From NCBI GenBank assembly GCA_015183035.1, contig JACZZP010000014.1, positions 1,736,001-1,800,000 on the forward strand: a DNA stretch of 64,000 nucleotides, written 5' to 3'. The notes beneath the pieces were generated by a model. It was not told the origin of the DNA. It did not search any database and saw only the letters and a program-made list of their open reading frames with translations. The translations under genes were made by a program, and so were the position numbers. Of this stretch, positions 1 through 15,400 are shown one piece after another. Positions within the stretch are counted from its first letter, which is position 1. The number at the start of each line of letters is the position of its first letter. The stretch comes from Meloidogyne chitwoodi (Eukaryota > Nematoda > Chromadorea > Rhabditida > Meloidogynidae).

Positions 1-232
1 AGCTTTTTAAATTTTAACGTATAATAAAACTTTTTTTAATTGTTTTTATGTTAAATAATTGATTTTCATTATCAATTTTATTTTTTAAAACTGTTCAGAT
101 CGATTAAGGAATAAAAAGGTTATAGCCAAAACAAGTGGTTACTTTAAATTGTCTCCTACCCGAATCTATAATAAAATTCTGTAACAAGATGTTTTAAATT
201 TCAAATATATTTCAGACAAAATTTAATACAAT

Positions 233-2593
233 ATGACTATTCATTCTAGCAAGAAGGTTGCTTACTACTACGACGGTTAATTTAAAATAAACTAAAAAAA
301 TTATATTGTTATATTTAGGCGATGTTGGCAATTATTATTATGGACAAGGTCATCCAATGAAACCACATCGAATACGTATGACACACAATTTATTATTAAA
401 TTATGGACTTTATCGAAAAATGGAAGTTTATGTAAGGTTTTTCTTTTAAAAAAAAGAATAAATTTGTTTAATTTTAGAGACCTCAGCCTTCAAGTTTAGA
501 AGAAATGACAAAATATCATAGCGATGATTATATGCTTTTTTTAAAGGTTTTGACTTTTAAAATGAGTATTTTGCTTTCATTTTAGAATATTAAACCTGAC
601 AATATTGGCGATTACAGTCGACAAATGCAACGATTTAATGTTGGGGATGATTGCCCTGTTTTTGATGGACTCTTTGAATTTTGTCAGATTTCCAGCGGTG
701 GATCAATTGGTATTAATTAATTTGCTTTTAGGATTGTTACTATTAACTAATTTAGAATTTTTCTTTATATCAAAATAGGAAAAGATCTTTAATGAAAGAT
801 TAAAAGTTCTCATTGAAGTTTGAGATGTTTGAAAATCCTGGGATTTGTCCTGGACACTGATTTTAATTTATTGACGTAACCCATGATTCCAGAAGGGAGG
901 ACGGACCTTAAAACCCTAAATGCTTCTTGGGCTTGAGCTTTGGTTACAAGAACCTCATTTCTTTGCCAATAACCTGCTCGATCTCTATTTCCTATTGATC
1001 AAATGTCACTCGTCTCATTAAATCTTTTGCTTGTTTACTTTAAATTGTTTTTCTTAGAGAAAAATAAAAATTAAATTAACATTTTCAACTCTTTAGCTGC
1101 CGCTACTAAAATTAATCGTCAACATGTTGATATGGCCATCAATTGGATGGGTGGTTTACATCATGCAAAAAAATCTGAAGCTTCAGGGTTTTGTTACACA
1201 AATGATATTGTGCTGGCTATTCTTGAATTGTTAAAGTATCACCAAAGAGTTTTATATGTTGATATTGATATACATCATGGAGATGGAGTTGAAGAAGCTT
1301 TTTATACAACAGACAGAGTTATGACGGTAATTTTAAATTTTTGGACTTGTTGGTTTAATTTATATGTTGACCAATGGCTTGTAATCCTTCTAGGTTTCCT
1401 TCCACAAATACGGCGAATATTTTCCCGGAACTGGCGATTTGAAAGACATTGGCGCTGAAAAGGGTCGTTATTATGCAGTAAATTTTCCACTTCGTGATGG
1501 AATTGATGATGACACTTATGAACGTATATTTCAACCAGTTATGGAAAAAATTATTTGTGCTTATCAGCCTTGTGTTATTGTATTGCAATGTGGAGCTGAT
1601 TCTTTGACTGGAGATCGTTTAGGATGTTTTAATTTAACTTTAAAAGGTTTAATTTTTTATTTATTCTATTTTTTGGAATTTTTGAATTTAAATTAAGGAC
1701 ATGGAAATTGTTTACAATTCCTCAAAAAATTCAATTTACCAATGCTTCTTTTGGGAGGTGGTGGTTATACAATTAGAAATGTTGCTCGTTGTTGGACTTT
1801 TGAGACTTCAGTAGCTTTGGATGTAGATATTGCAAATGGTTAAAATTATTTTTTTTTTAAATCTTTTATTTTTTTTAAACTTTAGAACTTCCATATAACG
1901 ATTATTTTGAATATTATGGTCCAGATTTTAAATTGCACATAACTCCTTCAAATATGACAAATCACAATACTGTGGAATACCTCGATAAAGTCAAGTTAGT
2001 TTGGAATGTTTTTTTAACTTTTTTAAAAGAATTGAGAGAGAATATTTAAATTAAAGGACAGAGTTTTAGTTTATTAATTTTACAAAAAAAATTAATTTTT
2101 AGAATGAAGATTTTTGAATCACTTCGACAACTCCCGCATGCTCCAGGAGTTCAAATTGGAGGTTTTTATTAATTTAAAACATTAAAATTAAAAAGAAATT
2201 GTAGCCGTTTGCCCCGATGCAATGATTTTGGAAGATGTTGAAAGGGCACAAATGGATGAAGCAAATCCTGATGAGCGATTACCAAGTATATTTAAATTTA
2301 TTAAAAGAATGTTTAAAATTCAAAATTTAGGAGAATTAAGTGATAAAATAGTTGAAAAAGAAGGAGAATTATATGAAGGTGAAAAAGAAGGAGGTGATTC
2401 TAGAAATATTAGTATTATTCCAAATAAAAGAGGTGCAACAACAACAACTTCAAGTACATCACCAGATACTACAATGTCAAGTAATGAATTAATAAAAAAG
2501 AGTAGAATAGATGCTGAAATAAAAAATGAAGAACAAATTGGAGAAGATGAGGAGGAAGAAGAAGAACAAGTGACAGAATCAATGGAATCTTGA
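233..2593 (+). CDS. hda-1: Class I histone deacetylase (HDAC1/2, HDA-1)
   Basis: This zinc-dependent lysine deacetylase works in nuclear co-repressor complexes (NuRD, Sin3 type). Ten exons assemble by reading: 233-275, 319-431, 478-546, 586-709, 1097-1326, 1394-1646, 1698-1838, 1886-1994, 2103-2161, 2205-2593, giving about 509 residues. The N-terminal half contains the family hallmarks [18 protein letters not shown], the active-site [16 protein letters not shown], the metal-binding DIDIHHGDG and the [15 protein letters not shown] segment. The match to human HDAC1 is close throughout the catalytic domain. The tail is long and acidic (Glu-rich at the end), as in animal HDAC1/2. A pyrimidine-AG lies at 211-215 just before the ATG and could accept a spliced leader. 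Intron 4 (710-1096) is unusually long for this gene and includes a less AT-rich stretch at about 830-1010 that I could not identify. The family call is very secure. Confidence 0.97.
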
Positions 2594-2955
2594 AACGTTT
2601 TTTTTTTAATTAATTTTATATGGTGGTGTTGGTATTTAATTTTGTAATAAAAATCAAAATTAAATTAAATTTTGATTTTTTATAAAAATAATTTCTTGAA
2701 TGTAAGGCATTATTTTTTGATCTCCCTTCCTCATTTTATCTGCTTTTTTGATAATTATTATTTTACTATTTTTTTATTTTTAATCTTTTCTTTTTTTGAT
2801 CATTTTTGTCAATGTTTTTCTCTTTCTTTTGTAAAAATTAAATCTTGAAAAAATTTTTTTTTAATTTTATTTGCTTAAAAATGCTTTTAAATATTTTTTA
2901 AAATTTTATTTTTTAATTATATTTTACAGAAATTTTCAATTTTTTAAAAATAAAA
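2594..2955. other. Short intergenic spacer hda-1 / mag-1
   Basis: This stretch holds the 3' UTR of hda-1 (AATAAA-like signals near 2647) and the start of the next gene on the same strand. A TTTTACAG acceptor at about 2923-2930 lies 26 bp before the mag-1 ATG and could be a trans-splice site. I see no other feature. Confidence 0.6.
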
Positions 2956-3522
2956 ATGAACACAAAAGGAGGAGCTGTAAAGAAAGAACAATTTTATGTT
3001 CGTTATTATGTTGGACATAAAGGAAAGGTTTGTTGTTATATTATATTTATTTAATTTATTCCATTTTAATATATATATTTTTTTAAAGTTCGGTCACGAA
3101 TTTTTGGAATTTGAATTTCGACCAGACGGCAAGTTACGTTATGCAAACAATTCAAACTATAAAAATGATACACTTATCCGTAAAGAATGCTATGTTGGTA
3201 AAGCAGTTATGGAAGAACTTAAGCGTATTATTAGTGATTCTGAAATTATGAATGTATAACTTTTTTAAAAAAAAATAAAAAATTAATTTCTTAGGAAGAT
3301 GATGCAAGTTGGCCAGAACCAGATCGTGTTGGCCGTCAAGAATTGGAAATTTTGAGCGGTAATGATCACGTTTCGTTTACTACAAGTAAAATTGGATGTT
3401 TGGTAGAAGTTAATGATAGTAAAGATCCAGTTGGTTTGCGTTCATTTTATTATTTGGTTCAAGATCTTAAATGTTTGGTTTTTTCATTAATTGGACTTCA
3501 TTTTAAAATTAAACCTATTTAA
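2956..3522 (+). CDS. mag-1: Mago nashi, exon-junction complex subunit
   Basis: This is the core exon-junction-complex protein that pairs with Y14/RNP-4 and clamps eIF4A3 on spliced mRNA. In nematodes MAG-1 also acts in germline sex determination. Three exons (2956-3027, 3089-3253, 3295-3522) give 154 residues, close to the usual 146-150. The protein is almost identical to animal [42 protein letters not shown], the central [19 protein letters not shown] and the C-terminal [18 protein letters not shown] ending KIKPI. The N-terminus carries a short extra [11 protein letters not shown] lead. Nothing is broken. It lies 362 bp downstream of hda-1 on the same strand, so an operon is possible but not shown. 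Confidence 0.97.
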
Positions 3523-4278
3523 AAATCAACACTAAGGGATATAGAAGAACAAGGTAAAATTCTTCCAATTTCTCAGTGATTTTTGATTTTAAATTGAACA
3601 AAAATAAAAAAAATAATGGTCTCGATGCACCAAAAATTACAAACAATTATTTAAAATTATTATTTTTTTAACTAGAGATTTAGTTAAATTATTTTGGGGG
3701 CAATTCTTTTAAACAAAACTATATCTCTAGTTATTTATTCAATTTTTTGCATTGTTAAACTATTTCTTCAAGTAAATGGATTTGTTTGATAATTTTATGA
3801 ATAATTTACATAAGTATTTTAGAAAATATTTAATATATGTTGTGGTTTAGTGGGAAAATGTTCTAATAACACCGGTAAATCTGAACCTTTAATCTGATTT
3901 TATTTTAATATCGATGATAGTGAGACTCAACTGTCATTACCGTTTTTCTTTTAAAAATGTAAATAATTTTAATAAATTTTTTGGCATTTTGTTATTTTTT
4001 TCATTTTTGCAAAATAGTATTGAAAAAAAAGAAAAAAAGATGAACTTTGTAACTAAATTTTGTCTGTTCCTTTAGAATCGCATGTTTTATCTGAAACTGA
4101 AAAGTTTAAGTTTCTGAAACCAAAACCGATAACCTTATTTTAAATATTCTTAATTTCTTGCCGTTTTATTAATAAAAGATTGAATCATTGAAGTTTTTAT
4201 TTTCAATATTTTTGTAGATATATCAATTGTAGTGAATTAGATTTTAATAATTCTTTTGCTTACCTTCTGTTCTATATA
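3523..4278. other. Intergenic region, no gene seen
   Basis: About 750 bp of AT-rich sequence between mag-1 and the MATH-BTB gene. It contains 3' UTR signals near 3600 and otherwise no open frame with recognisable similarity and no clear repeat. Confidence 0.6.
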
Positions 4279-6271
4279 ATGGACGATAGTTGGGAAAATG
4301 TTAATCTTTATTCTGAACAACCATTACATCAACCTCCTAATCGAAATATTGGTTTATTTTTTTTAACTTTTAACTTTTATTTATATTTTTAACTTTCAGT
4401 TTTGTTCAGCAATCCGCCACGAGCTGATTATGTTCAACACCAACAACCTATACGTGCTATAGCAATTCAACAACGTCCCCAATTTGGTGCTTCTACTTCG
4501 AGAAATGTTGCTTTGATAGAATCTGCTGATGCTGCTCCGCAGAATGAATGTGTTACTGCTTGGGAACCTTTACAGTTACGACAAGAATGGACAGTTAGTG
4601 TTTTTGATTATTCATTTTTCTGCTTTTATGAAAGTTTTTTTTGAGGGAATTAGGTATATCACTAATTTTCATTCTTTTAGATTCACAATTTCACCAAAGC
4701 ATTGGATTTGGCTACTTTTGGTACTTGCATGCGTAGTCGTAACTTTAGAGATGAAACCATGCCTGATATTTGTTGGCAACTTTGCTTATATCCTGGAGGA
4801 AAACGGGAAGAGAATTCTGGAAATGTTTCTCTTTTCTTAAAGATGTCAACTACTGAAACACAGAGAGAGGTTATTTACATTCATTTTTATTAAATATTGA
4901 AATATTATTTTTCGTTAAGTTCACTGTACGCGCTGAGTATCGTTTCTATTTTGTGGATGACACTGGTACTGCTCGCTTTAGCAATGTGAATACAGGAGAT
5001 TTCAAAGTTAAGCCAGCAAAAGGATCGCATTCTTGGGGCCTTAGAAATATTCCTCGTCAGAAAGTTCTCAACTGCATTCGTTCAAATAATTCTCTTCACA
5101 TTGTCTGCCAAATTGAGTTAGTTCCTGACTTTAACAAATTGCAAACTCATGCGCGTCGTGACCACAGGGTTGACCCAGTAATTGTAAGAGTTTATTTTCT
5201 TTTAATTTCTAACTTTTTAATTTTTTAAAGCTAACCAAAGAATATTTGGAGCGTATTCACAGAATGTTCATTTCTAGTGAGGGATCAGATTGTATTATTG
5301 AATGTGGAAGTCAGGAATTTCATGTGCACAAATTTGTTTTAATGACTCATTCCGACGTTTTTCGAGCAATGTTTAGTCACAAAGATACTTTGGAAAGTGT
5401 TGAATCTCGTATTCGAATTACAGATTTTACACCTGAAACTGTTCATCAGATGCTTACTTATATGTAAAAAAATTTTTTTTTATTTTTAAATTAAAAAGGA
5501 AATTTTAACAAATTATAATTCTTTTCTTAGGTATTCTGGTGGACTTCCAGATGATTTTTCTGACGAACAAGCGACTAGTCTAATTGAAATTTCTGAGAAA
5601 TACCAACTGGATTCTCTTAAAATAATTTGTCAGGATAAACTGATTTCACGGTTATTTTTTTAATTAGAAAAATTTCTTTTTCGTTCAAAGGGTTTTTTGG
5701 TAGTATTTCCCTTTTTAACTTTTTTTATTTATTAAAAAACAGTTTGACATTGGCAAATGTTTGTACAATGATAACAATTGCTGATGTTCATAATGCTGAA
5801 TTACTTTTGTCTGCATGCATTCCTTTGGTTTAAATTATTTAATTTTTTATTTATTTTTACATTTTAATTTTCAAAGGTTCGTAATCACATCCGTCAACTT
5901 TTGACTAGTCAGGAATGGATTGAAATGAAGTCAAATAATCCAAATTTGGTGGCTCTTGTTTTGGAGAAGGTTTTTTTATTTTATTAAAGTATATTTTAAG
6001 GGCAAGTTAATATTTAAGGAAATTAATTTAAAGTATGACATTTGATCCAAACTTTGATTTTTGTGGGTTTTTATTTAAAATTTTCCTCATTAAAAAATAA
6101 GATTAATTACTTTAAGACCCTTATTAACCTTGAAAATTTAAATAAATTTAAAAAAACATTATTTAGGTGATCGTAATTAACGATAAGAATCTCCCACAGC
6201 CTCACAAGAATCATCAACCACCACAAAAACGAATTCGCCTGAATGAAATGTATTACCATCCAAGCTGTTAG
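4279..6271 (+). CDS. MATH-BTB protein (CUL3 substrate adaptor, SPOP/MEL-26 type)
   Basis: The likely role is substrate-recognition adaptor of a Cullin-3 ubiquitin ligase: the MATH domain binds substrate and the BTB domain binds CUL3. Nine exons (4279-4351, 4400-4593, 4681-4869, 4920-5183, 5231-5463, 5531-5650, 5743-5827, 5877-5969, 6167-6271) keep one frame and give about 451 residues. Residues 1-85 are Gln/Pro-rich and low complexity. The MATH domain spans roughly 88-235, with a start like EWTIHNFT and the DDTGTARFSN and HSWGLRNIPR segments. The BTB domain begins near 250 with GSDCIIECGSQEFHVHKFVL and LMTHSDVFRAMF, followed by a short BACK-like helical region. The C-terminus is basic (QKRIRLNEMYYHPSC). 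Domain order and spacing match SPOP and nematode MEL-26/BATH proteins. The longer N-terminus leaves the exact orthologue open, so no symbol is given. Confidence 0.92.
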
Positions 6272-7573
6272 ATTCTTTCTTTTCTCTCTGCCTTGTCGAT
6301 ATAAAAACCACTGACAAATGAACATTTTTGTTTATCAATTTTTGTTGATTTTTTGAATCTAAAAAAGAGGTTTTTTTTTTTAATTTTTTAAATAAAGAAT
6401 TTTTCTTAAAAAAATAAATAATTGGTAAACAAAATAATGTTACACTTTTTTCATTTAACAACTTGAATCCATGTCTTAATTCATGTGTTTATTTTCTTTT
6501 TTGGATTTGTATATTATAATTGCTAAAAAAATGAATTAAATGCAATCATCTCTACCTTCTATATCACAAAAAATAAATCAACTTATATATCAAAAAAATC
6601 TGTACCAATTTTTGGCTTTTGTACTTATATTATATATCGACAAAATTTGTGCCTGTTTTTGTAAATACCAAATAAAATATAACTAAGAAATTTTAGATTT
6701 TTTAAAGATTTTCTTTGTTTGATTCTTTAAAAATTATTTTAAAAATTATATAATTTCTTGGTTATATTTAATTTAGAAATTACACACACCAAACATACAA
6801 AAATACTTGTTGCCTTTGTGTTTTAAATTAAAAATAAGTTAAAACGTTTATTTGGGCCACATCCCATTTATTCGCAAAAAATTTATCTTCTGGTCATTTT
6901 TAGTTGTGAATAGTGACCGGAACTTTTTTGTCTAACAGGATTATTTTTCTCTTCAAAGCGCCTGTGATAAAGGCCACTCTCTCACGTACAAAAGACGCAG
7001 AAAAACTGACCAGTGGAAAGTTGCGGTCAGAGAAAAATATTTTGACTTGCTCTTTTCCATAATTGTACATATTTTCTGCGTCTTTATCACACAAGAGAGT
7101 AGTCTTATTACAGGTTCTCTGAAGAGAAAATATAATCCTGTTAGACAAAAAAGTTCCGGTCACTATTTGTGAAATAGTTCTTGCGAATAAATGGGTTTAT
7201 AATTGTTTTTCTAAATTCTCTTCCTTTGTTATATTTTGGTTTATTTTTCTCTAATAAATGTGTTGTGTTGCCTAAACAGAAAGTTTCAAAAAAGAATTTT
7301 TTGTTTAAAATTGTCAATTAAAAAATGTTTAATTCAAAGGTAAAAAACAAGTATTTTTGTAAAAATATTGAGCTCTCTACTCTCTGACATACAAAAAGTC
7401 TTATTTTGTGTCTTTCCCTTGTATTGCGCATTTCCATGAAATCACACAAAAAAGCCTCCTATAAAAACTGATTTAATAAAAATAAATTGATTTTAAATAA
7501 ATAGAAATATTTTTATTTTTTAAATATTTTTTTTTATTTAATTTGTTTGTTTAGAAGATTTAATTTAAGAAGG
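6272..7573. other. Intergenic region with one palindromic MITE
   Basis: About 1.3 kb between the MATH-BTB gene and RIO2. The first part is 3' UTR-like AT-rich sequence with AATAAA at 6671. The middle holds a palindromic element (listed separately, 6863-7195). The last 370 bp is AT-rich and probably the RIO2 promoter. No further gene is seen. Confidence 0.6.
6863..7195. mobile_element. Palindromic MITE-like element, 333 bp
   Basis: The 15-base ends CCCATTTATTCGCAA (6863-6877) and TTGCGAATAAATGGG (7181-7195) are exact reverse complements. Inside them, the arm containing GTGACCGGAACTTTTTTGTC is mirrored by GACAAAAAAGTTCCGGTCAC, and AGACGCAGAAAA by TTTTCTGCGTCT. The whole unit can fold back on itself. 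There is no transposase, so this is a non-autonomous MITE or foldback type. The 87-codon minus-strand frame inside it is a by-product of the palindrome. Confidence 0.8.
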
Positions 7574-10119
<2,546 letters not shown>

Positions 10120-10330
10120 ATTTATTTAAAATTAAAAAAAGATTTATTTTTAATTTTTAAATAAATTTTAATACGTTGAGAAATTAATTTTTATATAAAT
10201 AAATTTAAATTATATAATTTATAATATTTTTTTATTTTTAAATATTAATCAATTTTAAAGGAATTTAGCTGCAAAAATAGTGCAATAAAAAATTTAAAAT
10301 TTTTTAATAACTTTTAATTTAAAAAAAATA

Positions 10331-11933
10331 ATGAACGAGAATAAAGCCGCATTTCCAATTGAAATTGAAGATAATTATGAGGTTTTTTTTTAATATTTTT
10401 TTTTAATTTTATTTGTCCGCAAATATTTGCGGATTTTCTGCGAAAATGTTTCAAATTTTAATTTTTGAATTTTATTTTTAAAATTTAGTTACCGATCTCT
10501 CAATTTAACATTCCCCAATGTTATAAAGATGATCTCTCTGCTGTGCTGGTTGAAAACAAAATTATACTTGAAAGGATTGAAAAAATGGCTTTTGAAATTA
10601 ATTCTCGAATAGGAGAAAAGGTTTTAAATTTTTAAATTTACAAAGAATTTTTGAAATTTTAAAAAAAATTAATTTTACAGCCTTTAGTTATGATTTGTGT
10701 CCTCAAAGGCTCTTTTAATTTTTTTTCTGATTTATTACAGCAATTAACTAAAATTCGTTTTGACAGTTGTTGGCCTATTCGTGTATTAATTTTTAAATTT
10801 TTTATTAAAAATTAATTTTTAAAAATTAGATTGAATTTATTCGTGCAAAGAGCTATTTGGACCAGACCTCAACAGGAAATATTTTAATTGAAGGAATGGA
10901 TAATTTGGATAATGAAGGAATTAAAGGAGCACAAATTATTGTAATTCTTCTTTTTTAATTGAAGGTTTTCTTTGGGTTTTTTCTTTTAGAGGAAATGGCA
11001 TTTTTCTCATAAATATTTCGGGACATGTACATTTTGTCGAAAAAAAATTGCACGACATTTCGCCTCAAAAAAATTATATTTCGTTTACCCGAGCCCACAA
11101 TTTTTTTGCTGTTGTGGCGAAATGTCGTGCAATTTCTTTCGACGAAATGTCTGGACACGAAAATTTCTATTTTATGAAATGGGATGAAAAATGTTACTTG
11201 TTTAAAAAAATATTTTTTGAAATTTTCTTATAGAGGTTTTTGTATATACTTTTTTTGAATTCTGTTTTTTAATTCCTACGGGCAGGGGTGTTTATTAGAG
11301 TCTTAAACTTTTCTTTTTTTGAATTATTTGATTTTTTTGTCTGAATAGCTTTTATGTAGAGGTAAAGGAACAGATAAGTGTAGAGGTAAAGGAAAAGGGC
11401 CTTATCTACCAGACATTTCTTTCCTTTAGTGAATTTAAGGAATAGGGGCCTAATTCAAATTTAGATTAGAATGACCATACACTTCAGTACTTTATTTTTT
11501 TTTAACATTTTTTTTTCTTTTTTAAATTTAAAGTTGGTGGATGACATAATTGACACAGGCCTAACAATTTCACGTTTAACAGAAAAATTAAAAGAAATAG
11601 TTGGACCTAAAGGACGTATTTGGACTGCTATTTTATTATCTAAAAGGACTACATTTGTAAAAGAGGACTCTCCTTTTGTTGATTTTATTGGATTTAGCGT
11701 TCCTGACAGGTTTATAATTAATTTTAAAAAAATGTTCTCTAAAAATTTGACATTTTTTTTAATTTAAAAAAATTTTATTTATTCCTAACTTAATTCCCCT
11801 ATTTTTTAAATTTATTTATTTTAGATTTATTGTAGGCTATGGAATGGATTATAATGAAATATTCCGCGATTTGTCTCATATTTGTATTATGAATTCCAAT
11901 GGTATTGAAAAATACAGAAATAAAAGAAAATAA
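10331..11933 (+). CDS. hprt-1: Hypoxanthine-guanine phosphoribosyltransferase
   Basis: HPRT is the purine-salvage enzyme that joins hypoxanthine or guanine to PRPP. Six exons assemble to about 226 residues, near the usual 218. Seen in order: VMICVLKGSFNFFSDLL (PPi loop region), IEFIRAKSYLDQTSTGN, the PRPP-binding loop LVDDIIDTGLTISRL, ILLSKRT (purine-binding Lys), and the C-terminal RFIVGYGMDYNEIFRDLSHI, all aligning with human HPRT1. The third exon ends at the CGT before gtatta, which keeps the frame into IEFIRAKSY. The long intron from about 10941 to 11533 carries a MITE (11021-11160). The gene starts 211 bp after the RIO2 stop on the same strand, a nematode operon-like spacing. Confidence 0.95.
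11021..11160. mobile_element. MITE copy 1 with CGACATTTCG inverted ends (HPRT intron)
   Basis: The left arm has GTCGAA-A-rich-ATTGCACGACATTTCGCC and the right arm has the reverse complement GGCGAAATGTCGTGCAATTTC, followed by GACGAAATGTC. A second copy of the same family lies at 18811-18940. The element is short, has no coding capacity and sits wholly inside an intron. Confidence 0.75.
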
Positions 11934-12410
11934 AAATTAAAAAAATATTTTTCAATTCCCACAATTTTTTTTTCTTAGTTTTTTTTTCTTTCGGGGGCGG
12001 AGCCTTTTCAGCGGTTGTCACAAAACATCTTCATCCTTTCCCTCTATTTTCTTTTATTTTTCTCTTAAACAAAAATTTGTTTATTTAATATTCCAAGGAT
12101 AATTAATATTTTAATATTATATTTAAATTAATAAAAAATTTTATTTTTAATTTTTGAGACTCAAATGTGTACCCATAAAGACATTTAAAGAAATATTATT
12201 CTCCTATAATTGTCCTATTATTTTATTTCACATTTTTAGATATTCTTTTAGCTATCCCGGTACTAAAAAAATATTTAAGACTTTCTTTCTGACTTAGTCC
12301 ACACATTTTCAGTTATCCCAACTTTATTTTTTTACTCTAAATGACCTTAAATTTATTTAAAATTTTTTTTAATTTTTAAAGTTAAAAATAAATACTAATT
12401 TCACTCCAAA
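11934..12410. other. Intergenic region HPRT / ZP gene
   Basis: About 480 bp of AT-rich sequence holding the HPRT 3' UTR and the upstream region of the ZP gene. I see no repeat or further reading frame of note. Confidence 0.55.
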
Positions 12411-15400
12411 ATGGCTTTATTATTATTTACTTTAATTCTTTTTTGTCTTTTTTTGGTTGTTAAAAATGCCGTTCCCTCATCTTTTTCTTCAGAATCTTCA
12501 ATTTTGGATAATGGAGTGATAGGTTAGAAATTTAAATAAATTTAAAAAACTTTAATTTTAAGGAGATCCTTTGGTTGATTGCCTCGAAGAACGTGTAAAA
12601 TTAACATTTCAAACTCAGAGACCTTTTACTGGACGAATATTTGTTAAAGGAATGGTAGATAATGAAAAGTGTGTAGAAAATTATAGAAAAAATAGCCAAA
12701 ATAAGGTAAAAAATAAAAAAAAAATTTTTTGAATTTTTTTAAATTAATTAAAAATAATATTTAAAAAAAAATTAATTTATTTTTATTTTTTAAAAAAAGA
12801 TTGAATTTGAATTGGCCAATGGAGCTTGTAATATGCGTCGTTCTAGGAAAGTAAATAATTTTATTTTATTTTTAAACTTTTTTATTTACTCACTCTTTTA
12901 GGTCAATAACAATACTTAAAATATATAAATAAACCTTTTAATATTTATTGGTTATTTTTCCCTTTCTTTTTCCTTCAAAGTGCAGATTTTAATATTTAAA
13001 ACAGAATTTGTAAAATTATTACAAATCAGAATTACAATTTAGAATAAATAGGAAGATCAGAATTTTTACAATTCAGAATTTACAAATCATAATTTTTTCA
13101 AACAGAATTTTGAAAACCAGAATTTTTGCAAATCAGAATTTTAGGAAATCAGAATTTTAGGAAATCAGAATTTTAAAAAATTAGAATCTAATAAATCAAA
13201 CTTTTCAAAAAATCAGAATTTTTTAAAATCAGAATTAAGTTTTAAACTTAGACTCTAACATTATTTTTTAACAAATTAACTTTTAATAATTTTATTATTT
13301 AAAATTAAATTCTGAAAAGTTGAAAAAAGTTTTTAAAGTTTATTTATTTTTCTTTTGTTCTCCGAATAAATCAACTTGACATTCTACCCTTAATAAAATA
13401 TATTTAATAATAAATTTAAGTCAAGAAGAGAGTTTTTTTAAAAAAGAAGTTTTAGACCTTGACATTTTTTAATTAAAAAAATTATTATTTAATTTTTTAA
13501 AAGTTGGGACCAGAACAAAGAGGTGTAGAACAGTCAATTACAGTAACCATTTCTTTCCACGATATTTTTATCACAAAAGTAGATCGTGCTTATCGCTGTA
13601 CTTGTTTTTATATGGTAATTTAAAAATCGGAATTTTCAGAAAATCAGAATTAATTAAAATCAGAATTTTTAAAAAATCAGAATTAATTAAAATCAGAATT
13701 TTCAGAAAATCAGAATTAATTAAAATCAGAATTTTTAAAAAATCAGAATTTTTAAAAAAATCAGAATTAATTAAAATCAGAATTTTTTAAATTATTATTT
13801 TTTAAGGAAGCAGATAAAGTAGTTACTAATCGTTTTGATGTTAGCATGATTCCTACAACTGAATTAATTGATACTGCTAGAATGCCTCTTTGCACTTACA
13901 CTGTACGTAGAGGATCTGTGAATGGACCTGTTGTGACTTATGCGAGTGTTGGGGAGCCTGTATTTCATGTGAGTTTTTATCTATGTCTTATCACACCCTG
14001 GGATAAGTGAGAATGTTTGGAATATAAAATCAGAACATTCAAAATCAGAATTTTTAAAAAATCAGAACATTCAAACTAAGAATTTTAAAGTATCAGAATT
14101 TTTAAAAAATCAGAACATTTAAAATCAGAATTTTAAAGTATCAGAATTTTTTTAAAATCAGAATTTTTAAAAAATCAGTTAAAATCAGAATTAAGAGGAT
14201 GGGATAAGATAGAGATTGGAATAACTTAGAGATGTTTAAATTATAAACTATAATTTTAAGGTTTGGCAATGTGATTCTGATATGTTTTCTATGTTAGTAC
14301 ATAATTGTTTTGTGGATGATGGTGCTGGAAAAGACAGAAAACCATTAATTGATGAACATGGTCATTTGAGTATTTTTAATAATTTTTAAAAATTTATTAA
14401 GGTTGTACAAATGATCCAGTAATTGTTTCAGATTTAACTTATAATAGTCAGGCAAATCTTGCCTTTACTGAAGTTAATGTTTTTAAGGTAAAAAAATAGA
14501 ATTAAAAAAGGGGAGACTCAAATGGCTATCTGGGAGTGTTGAATAAAACAAATAAATTAATAAAATAATTCGGTATAACTCAGAGTGTGATATCTTATAA
14601 TATGATTAGATAGAGTAGTCATACTCAAATGTACCTTTACTACTTAAACTTTTACAATTTGAGTACACTTGAGTATTTGACTAATAATCTTTTAAATTCT
14701 TTTCCTTATTTTTAAGTTTGCTGATAAAGTAACAACCTATTTTCAATGTGCAGTCTCTACATGTATGATATCTGAAGGAATGTGTTCTGGCAAAACTGTA
14801 AAGACTTTAATTTTGTTTTAAAAAAAAAAAATTTTTTCAGCCTCCTCGTTGTGGGCCAAATAATCGCAGAAGAAGAACAACTCAGGAAGATGTTAAAAAC
14901 AATAATAAAAATAATAATTCTACCCAATCTGCACCATTTTCGGCTGATGACCCTTTTACAATGGTGACCATTTATAATTTTATTTGAATTTATTTTTTAT
15001 TAAAAAAACTCTGACTTGTACCAGATAAGAATTTGACATTTTTGACATGTTTTCCATTTTAGGATAAGACAGAGATTTTGATAATTATTTATTTCCTTTT
15101 TTATTTAAAAAAAGGATTTGGCTGCTGAAAGAATTCATGTTTTGGATTTGGATGATGAAGAGACAGGGGAAGAGGCTGAAGAACGAAGAGAATTGCTTAG
15201 AGTTGGAAAAGGTAAGAAATAAATTATATAATTTTGGAAAATGATACTCTAAAGACACCTGACCTTTTGAGTCTTGACATAAATTATTCTTCATCACATT
15301 AGAGTCTGAGAAACAATCGGGGAAGGGATTGGAAAAATTGGAGAAAGAAATACTTTTAAAAATTCTTGGGGTGACCATCCAAGTGTTGACATTTTGAAAT

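Noticed and set aside
6900..7163. Minus-strand 87-codon frame
   Set aside because: It lies entirely inside the palindromic MITE and reads the mirrored arms; no similarity to any protein.
13602..13790. Plus-strand frame encoding KSELIKIRIF repeats
   Set aside because: Generated by the TCAGAATT intronic repeat, not by a gene.
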